This document shows, piece by piece, positions 55,932 through 64,000 of a stretch of DNA of 64,000 bases (position 1 is the first letter of the stretch; the number at the start of each line of letters is the position of its first letter). The notes beneath the pieces are model-generated. The model ran no database searches. It was given only the letters and a program-made list of their open reading frames with translations, and was not told the DNA's origin. Location of the stretch: positions 5,952,001-6,016,000 of the forward strand of contig OX442319.1 in the NCBI GenBank assembly GCA_949358305.1, in the 5' to 3' direction. Made by a program: the position numbers and the translations under genes. This DNA is from Strigamia acuminata. Its lineage: Eukaryota > Arthropoda > Chilopoda > Geophilomorpha > Linotaeniidae.

Positions 55932-56272
55932 ACTGATTAGTGACATTCTTTATTTATTACACCGATTGTGAGGGTTATCGAGTTTCTGTGGGAATTGGTT
56001 TAATAGTGCTCTTACAAAGTACACGGCTCGGTATTTCGAATTTTTATTATTTTCATTTCACTGTGTAGTGTGGATGTCTGTGTCGTCTGTGTCATGCTGC
56101 AGTATCCGTGTAGGTCGCGGCCGGGCACAGGCAACCACACACTGATTTTACACTGTAAGTCCGGTGTTAAATATGTACCCTTATGTATCTATTTCCCATC
56201 ATGAGGGAATTTGTGGGTCATCAGACCGTTTGCGTACATGGTGTGATATAGATTCACTTTAATATCATAGGA
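55932..56272 (+). other. 3' region of the copia remnant
   Basis: Follows the end of the copia frame; likely to contain its untranslated 3' region and LTR (a TGTGAGGGTTATCG start at about 55968 is possible), but no paired LTR is present. Confidence 0.3.
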
Positions 56273-56581
56273 CAGGGTTTCCCAAACGGTGAGGCGTGCC
56301 TCACTGGTGGGGCGCGAGCTGATTAATGGTGGGGCGCAACCATCATACATGCCTAAATAAAAAAAGCTTATTTTGCAAACTTTTGTAAATTTTTGACCAA
56401 AATTATATAAAATTATCTAAAAAAATTATACAAAGTTTTATGCAAAATTATATAAAAATTTCTTTTTTCTTTTTAGTAGTATATTTTTTAAAAATTTAAT
56501 GCACTGGTAGATGAAGTGAGGCACAGAAGATCGCCTTGCTTAAAAAGTGAGGCGCGATGCTAAAAAGTTTGGGAACCCCTG
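56273..56581. mobile_element. hAT-type non-autonomous element
   Basis: CAGGGTTTCCCAAACGGTGAG at the left and AGTTTGGGAACCCCTG at the right; exact 8-bp duplication TCATAGGA (56265-56272 and 56582-56589). 309 bp, no transposase. Typical hAT ends. Confidence 0.93.
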
Positions 56582-57064
56582 TCATAGGATATTGATATTT
56601 CGATATGTATTCTAATTTATCTATTATTTATCGTATTTTATCTCGTGTAATTTGACATCTTGTCTTACATATTATGTTACAATATCTAATCTTATTTATG
56701 ATTGTTTTGTATATTTTCTCGTATTCTCGATATTTATAAGTCTTTCTGGCATGAAGTATCATGCTTTGGTTAATGTTTTTATACATTCCAACATGGCGCC
56801 CACCTCGAGTGAGATGTAACGTCACTTTATTCTTTGTTTTGGACTCAAAATGTCAGGTATTATTAAACAAATCACTTTATATTTTTAATTATTGTGTTTA
56901 TATGATTTGGCACGGCATATAAGTGCACAAGCACGCCGTTTTTGTTCGGAAACCGCTGTTTTCATCGTCGTAACTTGCGTACGTGCAGTACGACGCCATT
57001 TGGACGTTTCCAAACACGCTTCCAATCGGTTTTACACCGATTTTCGCGCTCTCCACTGCTACAG

Positions 57065-57302
57065 TTTGAAGACACATTATTTGAGAGTGAAGGCGTTCAT
57101 AGAGATAAGAGCAGCTTTTGGTTCATTCAGTGGGTTTGATGAAAAATATGGTCATGAAATTAATGAAACATTAATGATAGAACTGGAGCCTTTAAAGTCA
57201 CGCATTGAGATCAGTCTAGAAAAAGTTGAGTGGAGTTTGTTTAGTGAATCAAGTGAAGCTGAAGCTCACAAATGCAAGGAGGATTCACCCAACTGTAAAT
57301 AG
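57065..57302 (+). pseudogene. Fragment of unknown coding sequence, open copy
   Basis: The frame VKAFIEIRAAFGSFSG...PLKSRIEISLEK...EDSPNCK is open to a TAG at 57300. The upstream part of the same frame (from 56892) derives from the inserted copia-associated sequence, so it is not the original N terminus. Compare the frameshifted copy at 44580-44810. Confidence 0.4.
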
Positions 57303-58592
57303 GGCTTTGTCTTTGCAAATATTAGCCAACTATTTCATTGAATTTGTTAACTTAGAAAGAATTCTCTGATTTGTACACCCAATTAGAGAATATTAAGTAG
57401 AATAGGTTTGATCACATTTGATACTTTACATTCTTTTAAAATAAAACTGACTCGTTTCAATTTAAAAATGATTTGCATGATTAACGACTCAAACATTCCC
57501 TGGCCCAGACAAAATGCTAGGACTAACAGTTAACCGCATTATTACCACAATACAATCCAACTCGTGTAGCCAATAAATTTAAGTTTTCTTCCCACAATAA
57601 TCACAATTGGTGAATGCTACACTCATATCCGAATGCAGGCTTACAGGACCAAATTTCAAATTATACTTGCTCAAACTTAAAAATATAAAATTAAAATAGC
57701 ATTTCATTCCTGTCCAATTAAAAAATGAACCGAAATAATTGTTTAGTTCCTTTCACCCCGAATACAATAAACCGGTTCCGATAGGCCTACATTTACGCAT
57801 TTACTCGCTTTCACTTTTTCGTTCCTAACATGCTATGCCACAACGAAGAAACGAGAAGGACCTACTAAACTAAATAAAGCATATTTTTGTAATGCATGCC
57901 TGCATTTCGCATCGATATCCAACACACGAACCACAAAACGTGGGTCGTCCCCGGGTTGTCTCCGTTGTCTCGGCTTCTTCATGGCTGTAGTCGTTTCTGA
58001 TTGGTCATCACAGATCACGTGACTTGGTTCAAATTCTCGATACTTGAGGTCGCCAAACACCCATCACGTTCAAATAACGTACAGTAGTGGCAAAAGGCCC
58101 AAATTTATGATTTGTCAAATATCCAAAAAATTTAGTGAATTTGTAAAATGCAAAAATATATAATTTTTATGTTGGTTTGGGCCAATATAAAAATTATAAA
58201 AAAAATTACATAATACCAATTTTTAATTTTTTTAATTAAACAAATACGGATTATTCGAAAACCACAAAATATAATTTTCTACTGAATGAGAAATCACCAT
58301 AATATCTAAATAAACTTAAAAAAAATCATATTTTCATTTAAAATTGTAGTTTCTGCCTTTAATTAACTGAACCACACATTCTGAAACCTAAAAAAAAGAA
58401 AGAAAAACAGTTTAACTGATACAATGAGAGCAATAAGGAAAAGAATCACAGCCAAAACAAGTGCAACCGAAACAAAACATGACTTGGCAATGGCACAACC
58501 AAATTTCAAATTCTAAGAAAAATCCTAAACAATTTTTCACTTTAAACTTGTAATTTATATCTCACCAAACGTTTGTCCATGGTGAGCATTCA

Positions 58593-59040
58593 GAGCCCCT
58601 GTCCAGGCCCTAATCTTGAAGAACTAGCATTTACAGCGCCCACCATTTTATGGGCCCATCAAGAGCATTAAATTTTTATTTTTATATTTGGTAAACCGAT
58701 CAAATGGGTCCCTTAGAAGTCTGGGGTCCGTGGTTTGGCCCCTCACTGACTAGTTAATTGTGGATTTATAAAATAAAAAATAACATTAATTATTAACAAT
58801 AACAATTATTACTAAAAACTACACCTAACAAGAATATTTTATTTTAGCAATTGAAAAATAGAATTCACTACACTTTATTTACAGTCAATCAATCAATCAA
58901 TCAATCAGTCCCAACAAACGAACCCGCTTAGAAAGGAGGAAAACAAATGTGACAACTAACTTAAGACACAATATCAGTTTTAACAAAAATGATGAGTTAA
59001 TTGTTTAATAGACTAAGTTGAAATGCACCACTGGTGGACA
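58593..59040. other. Spacer and 3' region of the rabaptin gene
   Basis: Holds an (AATC)n run at 58886-58906 and a minus-strand AATAAA (tttatt at 58874-58879), about 160 bases past the rabaptin stop, a plausible poly(A) signal. Confidence 0.5.
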
Positions 59041-62000
59041 TCAGTCTGGCGTGTGTGGAGGTTCTTTGCTGAAATACGGTGCCGTGTTCGGAACGAGTAG
59101 GGTGTGACACACGTCGCACACTCTTGATTGGCGGTTGTTGGGGCCGCTTAGCACGACTTTGGAGGTGCATTCGTAACAAAATATTTTCCCGCAATGTCTA
59201 CAATGTCTCTGTAATTATTTAAATAAAAATGTTAAATGTTAATGTCAAATTTTATCAAATTTCGTCAAATTTTATCAAATTTCATCAAATTTCATCAAAT
59301 TTCATCAAATTTCATCAAATTTCATCAAATTTCATCAAATTTCATCAAATTTTATCAAATTTCATCAAATTTTATCAAATTTCATCAAATTTTATCAAAT
59401 TTTATCAAATTTCATCAAATTTTATCAAATTTCATCAAATTTTATCAAATTTCGTCAAAAATTTTATCAAATTTCGTCAAAAATTTTATCAATTTCGTCA
59501 AATTTCATCAAATTTTATCAAATTTTGTTAAAACTCGTCAAATTTCGTAAAAATTCTTCGATAATTCGACAAATTTCGTAAAAATTCTTCGATAATTCGA
59601 CAAATTTCGTAAAAATTCTTCGATAATTCGACAAATTTCGTAAAAATTCTTCGATAATTCGACAAATTTCGTAAAAATTCATCAAATAATCGAAAAATTT
59701 CATTAAAATTCGACAATGTCATAAAAATTTGTCAAATTTCATAAAAATTTATCAAAAAAACGACAAATTTATCAAAAAAACGACAAATTTCATCAAAATT
59801 CATCAAAAACTCAACAAATTTCATCAAATTTCATAAAAATTTATCAAAAAAAAGGCAAATTTCATCAAAATTCATCAAAAACTCAACAAATTTCATCAAA
59901 ATTCATCAAAAACTTGAAAAATTTCATCAAAATTCATCAAAAACTCGACAAATTTCATCAAAATTCATCAAAAACTCGACAAATTCTGCCACAATCAAAC
60001 ATCGTTGATGCTCTTGTGCAATGAATTCAATTCAAACTACCACAAAAAAAATTAATATTCATCTAACCCTTTTCCTAGTTGGCCCATGAAAGGGTTGTCT
60101 GCAAGACGTACATTCAACTATATCCTCCTCGTGCTGCCATCGCACCTCGTTTTCCGAGTCGCGAATTTTTTCAAGTTGTACCTGTCCACCAAAACATCCA
60201 AAAAACAAAATAAAACAAAATCCTTTTAAGAAAATCAAAACATTAGTGAAAGAAAAAGCAAATCTTCACCTGTAGAGACTGAGATAACTTAACAAAATCC
60301 CTTTGCACCGCTTCACCGTTCTCCAGCTCGACTTGCAGCGCTTGTACTTTACATTTGAGCTGGTACACCTCGTGCTCGAGCGTGTTTTTCGCCGCATTCA
60401 AATCCTCAGTTTGTTTTTGCAAACTGTTGATCAGTTGCTTCGAATCACTCCTCAGTTCCTCGTGTTCGCGAATCAGCCGCTCCAGTTCGGTCCGTTTCTT
60501 ATGCTCCTCTTCAAACTGTTGCTTAATACTTTCACATATTCCTGCCATTGCACAAACAAATCAGCACTCAACACTCCAAACCTTCAAACCTTCAAACTCT
60601 GCATTAAATTCATTTTTGAGAGCACAAATTACTGCTTAAACTTTTTTTCTGTGTTATTCTGAACCCACTCCGACTCCCTTTTGTATATTTAAAAATGCAT
60701 TTTGTAAATGCATAAATGCATATTCAGATGTAAAAAGGCATTTCTTTGGTGCAAACATGCATATTCAAATGTAAAAAGGCATTTCTTTGGTGCAAACATG
60801 CATTTGTTTGATGTAAAAAGGCATTTCTTTGGTGCAAACATGCATTTGTTTGATGTAAAAATGCATTTATTTGATGTAAAAATGCATTTTTTTAATGTAA
60901 AAATGCATTTCTTTAATGTAAAAATGCATTTCTTTAATGTAAAAATGCATATTCAAATGTAAAAAGACATTTCTTTGATGTAAAAATGCAATTCTTTGAT
61001 GTAAAAATGCATTTCTTTGATGTAAAAAGGCATTTCTTCGACGTAAAAATGCGTTTCCTCGAACTAAAATGCATATTCAAATGTAAAAAGACATTTCTTT
61101 GATGTAATAAAAATGCATATTCAAATGTAAAAGACATTTCTTTGATTTAAAAATGCAATTCTTTGATGTAAAAATGCATTTCTTTGATGTAAAAATGCAT
61201 TTCTTTGATGTAAAAATGCATATTCAAATGTAAGAAGACATTTCTTTGATGTAAAAATGCAATTCTTTGATGTAAAAATGCATATTCAAATGTAAGAAGA
61301 CATTTCTTTGATGAAAAATGCAATTCAACTGCAAACACGTAACCTTGGGCTCTCCAAAACAAGTTGTGGCAGTGCAGTTTGCACTTTTTACCCACCAACT
61401 TGCGTCCGAAGCGTGTCAATTTCCTGAGTTAATGTATCCTCCAAATTATTCTTTAACTGATGCTCCGCTTTCACGTGATCTTTTAGAAACATAATTTCAC
61501 TGCGCAGCGTCTCCTCCATCTGCTCCTTCGCAACCTTCGCCACTATCAAGTCCTCTCTCATTTTCAACAAGAGATGATACATTTCCTAAAAACAAAAATT
61601 AATATTAAAAAAACAAAAATTTCTTAGAAAAAAAGTTAAAATTTTTACATTAATATCACTAGGTAAATCTATCTCTTCGTTTTGCATCTGCTGCGCATGC
61701 GCAGAATGCTTCCCGACCAGGGAGTCGTTTTCGGCTTGCAATTGGTCCAGATCGACCTGAATTTGGTCTCGAGTGTCGCCCAGAAACTTGAGCTGTTCGT
61801 GGACCGCGTCGAAGCACGCCCTGAATCGCAGCTGCACGTCGGCGCACGCGTTCTCGTTTTCCTCGAGTTGTTTGCCCAGCGTTTCCATGTCGCCTTGCGC
61901 TTGCGTCGCCATGATGTTGAATTTCTCTTCCAGTTCCTTCCTTTTGCTCAGTTCGCGGTTCAGTTCGTCTTTGGATTGCTCGATCGTCTGGACCAGTTGC

Positions 62001-63882
62001 TGGATCTTCTTCTCCAGCTCCTTCTCGTGTTCCTGCACGTTCTGCAGTTGTGCTTCGTAGTTGCTGCACATGTCGCAGGTCCTGCTCAGCTTGTCCCGCG
62101 CTCTTTTCACCTGCAAATTAAAAGTTATTGGAAATTAAATAACGTAAAATAAAATTAATTACATAAAATCGCATTTTTAATGCATAAAATGGTAAAATGC
62201 ATAAAAAATTCGAAAATAAACGCTTTTTATGCATGAAATCACATTTTTATGCATGAAATCGCATTTTTTATGCGTAGCATTGCGTTTTTTAAACATAAAA
62301 CAACATTTTTCTGCCTAAAATATCATTTTTCTGCATAAAATATCATTTTTCTGCATAAAATATCATTTTTCTGCATAAAATATCATTTTTTCTGCATAAA
62401 ATATCATTTTTTCTGCATAAAATATCATTTTTCTGCATAAAATATCATTTTTCTGCATAAAATATCATTTTTTCTGCATAAAATATAATATTTTCTTTTT
62501 TCTGCATAAAATATCATTTTTTCTGCATAAAATTTCATTTTTTTTGCATAAAATATCATTTTTTCTGCATAAAATATCATTTTTCGGCATAAAATATCAT
62601 TTTTTCTGCATAAAATATCATTTTTTCTGCATAAAATATCATTTTTTCTGCATAAAATATCATTTTTTCTGCATAAAATATCATTTTTCTGCATAAAATA
62701 TCATTTTTTCTGCATAAAATATAATATTTTCTTTTTTCTGCATAAAATATCATTTTTTCTGCATAAAATATCATTTTTTCTGCATAAAATATCATTTTTT
62801 TTGCATAAAATATCATTTTTTCTGCATAAAATATCATTTTTCGGCATAAAATATCATTTTTTCTGCATAAAATATCATTTTTTCTGCATAAAATATCATT
62901 TTTTCTGCATAAAATATCTTTTTTCGGCATAAAATATCTTTTTTCGGCATAAAATATCATTTTTTCTGCATAAAATATCATTTTTCCTGCATAAAATACC
63001 ATTTTCTTGCAGAAAATACTAGCTGCATTCAAAAATTAAATAAAATATTTTGTGTTTTACTTTAATTTTAAACTAAAAATGACACCACATCCTGTTTAAA
63101 CCCAAATACACTTAAACTAAAATTGTTATTTTTATTTTTGAATGCAGCTAGTTTTCTTTTGCGCAAAATAGCACTTCATATGCATAAATAACATTTCATA
63201 CGCAAAAAATAGCATTTTATGTTTAAAAAAAAAAAACTTCAACACCCAAACAGATGGCGCAAATGAACAATAACCTCATCTTGCAGGAGCTGCCATTCTT
63301 TTTCACTGACAAATCTCTTTCCTTCCACATCAGTTATCAGCGTCTCAGGTCTTGTTCGTGCATTCTGAAGCATCACTTTTCGCATCTCCTGCTCCGGCGT
63401 CAAATCAGCCAACGACCTGAACTGCGCTTCGGTCAAACTCGGAATCCGCTCGCTCAGTGGCGGATTCATTGTGCCATCCAGCGAATCATCGTCCGTGAAC
63501 AAATACGTCGGCCGGGTAAGCGAATCCACGCTCGTGGAAAAAAAATCCATCAACGCGGAGTCTTCGTTCGCACTAGAGTCACCCGACAGCGCCACTTCGC
63601 TCTTCGCTCCCTTAAAAAACATTCATTTTATTTTTGATTATTAAAATTGTGAAATTAATCCACTGACATCCAGTGCGTCTTTGAGGGAAAGTGGCGTTTC
63701 CTGGCTCTGTTTCGGCGCTTCCGGTAGTTTTTCGCGGTGCGGGGAAGGCGATAACCTCTTGCGAACCGAAAATCGAGATAAAATGGGCGAGGGCGATGTA
63801 TTTTTCGCATTTGCGTCTACGGACGTGTTTTGATCTTTGTTCTTTTCCTCTTCTTGCCGCTCTTCGTCCCTTTTCTTCATTT
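59041..63882 (-). CDS. Rabaptin-5-like Rab effector with C-terminal FYVE-type finger (3' part)
   Basis: Exons 63882-63668, 63610-63275, 62110-61649, 61585-61396, 60541-60270, 60181-60068 and 59208-59041; phases match at every junction (one junction uses donor gtgggt, phase 1). The gene continues past the window. The protein is mostly coiled coil with rabaptin landmarks in order: FVSEKEWQLLQDEV, TCDMCSNYEAQL, ENDSLVGKHSAH, LLLKMREDL, MFLKDHVKAEHQLKNNLEDTL and VQRDFVKLSQSLQVQLEKIR. After them comes WQHEEDIVECTSC, then KRRHCRHCGKIFCYECTSK and RVCDVC: four CxxC pairs as in FYVE domains, which bind PI3P on early endosomes. The core motif has Arg for the first of the two His. Rabaptins link Rab5 and Rab4 in endosome fusion. 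Confidence 0.9.
59240..59990. repeat. 10-bp intronic satellite in the rabaptin gene
   Basis: Tandem tttcatcaaa and ttttatcaaa units, drifting to cgtaaaaattcttcgataattcgacaaatt (30 bp) around 59540-59690 and to aaaattcatcaaaaactcgacaaatttcatc near the end. Lies in the intron before the last exon. Confidence 0.92.
60690..61325. repeat. 21-bp intronic satellite in the rabaptin gene
   Basis: Tandem gatgtaaaaatgcatttcttt units, with a longer variant that includes atattcaaatgtaaaaagac. Lies in a different intron from the tttcatcaaa satellite. Confidence 0.92.
62160..63235. repeat. 20-bp intronic satellite in the rabaptin gene
   Basis: About 35 copies of ctgcataaaatatcattttt between 62310 and 63000, with gcat-rich degenerate units on both sides. 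A higher-order repeat of about 240-250 bp is visible: the variant ataatattttctttttt occurs at 62485 and 62722, and ttcggcataaaat at 62583 and 62831. Confidence 0.92.
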
Positions 63883-64000
63883 CTAAAACCATAAAAAACA
63901 AAATTAATAAAATTAATTTTTTTTTTAATTTTAATTTTTTTTTTTTAATTGCTTTTAATCGTTTCCAATAAATCAATTACGGCGCGCCACCTGCCAGTTT

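Larger units (their letters stand above)
46326..58592. repeat. Tandem duplication, unit 2
   Basis: Same order as unit 1, beginning tttaaaaataaaaagattta at 46326 and ending gtgagcattca at 58592. It is longer because of a complete Ty3/gypsy element (47378-53114), an insertion with a copia fragment (about 55232-57065) and a hAT element (56273-56581), and lacks about 0.77 kb after 46711 and 2.1 kb after 53567 relative to unit 1. Confidence 0.8.

Noticed and set aside
56892-57064. N-terminal part of a 136-codon ORF
   Set aside because: It comes from sequence inserted next to the duplicated block and is absent in unit 1, so it is not the natural start of the fragment at 57065.
59229-59722. ORFs repeating NFIKFHQISS
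   Set aside because: Artefacts of the 10-bp tttcatcaaa satellite in a rabaptin intron.
59240-63000. CRISPR-like arrays
   Set aside because: Tandem repeats without unique spacers, in introns of an animal gene.
62425-63032. ORFs repeating KNDILCR and MIFYAEK
   Set aside because: Artefacts of the 20-bp intronic satellite; the exons of the gene lie elsewhere.
1-64000. tRNA or rRNA genes
   Set aside because: No cloverleaf-compatible sequence with A and B boxes was convincing by eye; a covariance-model scan would be needed to exclude them.

Overview
The window is nuclear DNA from an invertebrate animal. It has AT-rich intergenic sequence, GC-richer exons, many short introns (about 40-120 bases) with clear GT-AG borders, and a very high load of mobile elements. 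The recognisable host genes are animal genes: galaxin-like proteins, a GT11 fucosyltransferase, an Ikaros/Hunchback-type zinc-finger factor, a BTB-BACK-Kelch-like protein, an endonuclease G homologue and a rabaptin-5 homologue. The species cannot be named from this sequence.

Layout. 0-5.7 kb: Ty1/copia fragments, a single-exon disordered protein with a Cys4 cluster, an LTR copy, and a five-exon secreted-protein gene on the minus strand that I assembled by hand. 6.4-10.4 kb: a tandem duplication with two galaxin-like genes. The first is broken by two stop codons and the second by a 661-bp element with an 8-bp target duplication. 11.2-12.2 kb: fucosyltransferase. 12.8-19.6 kb: solo LTRs, a 1.55-kb inverted-repeat element, a pogo-like MITE, a 25-bp minisatellite, a small basic-protein gene and a degraded retroelement. 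20-24 kb: mostly repeats. 24.4-25.6 kb: the zinc-finger gene, between two direct repeats. 26.4-31.0 kb: a seven-exon gene for an acidic, disordered protein with a C-terminal membrane anchor; one intron carries two nested MITEs. 31.4-33.2 kb: BTB-Kelch-like gene. 33.5-35.1 kb: foldback elements. 35.9-36.3 kb: small membrane-protein gene (minus). 36.9-38.5 kb: three-exon endonuclease G homologue that has lost its catalytic residues. 38.6-58.6 kb: a head-to-tail duplication of a repeat-rich block. Its second unit has taken in a nearly pristine 5.7-kb Ty3/gypsy retrotransposon, a copia remnant and a hAT element. 59.0-64.0 kb: 3' part of a rabaptin-5 gene (minus) ending in a FYVE-type zinc finger, with a different satellite in each long intron.

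The host genes do not form a pathway. The main stories are genome dynamics and some protein oddities: a Ty3/gypsy element whose Gag and Pol share one frame interrupted by a single UGA, an endonuclease G that looks catalytically dead, galaxin genes caught during decay, and TE insertions that can be ordered in time from nesting, target duplications and empty sites.
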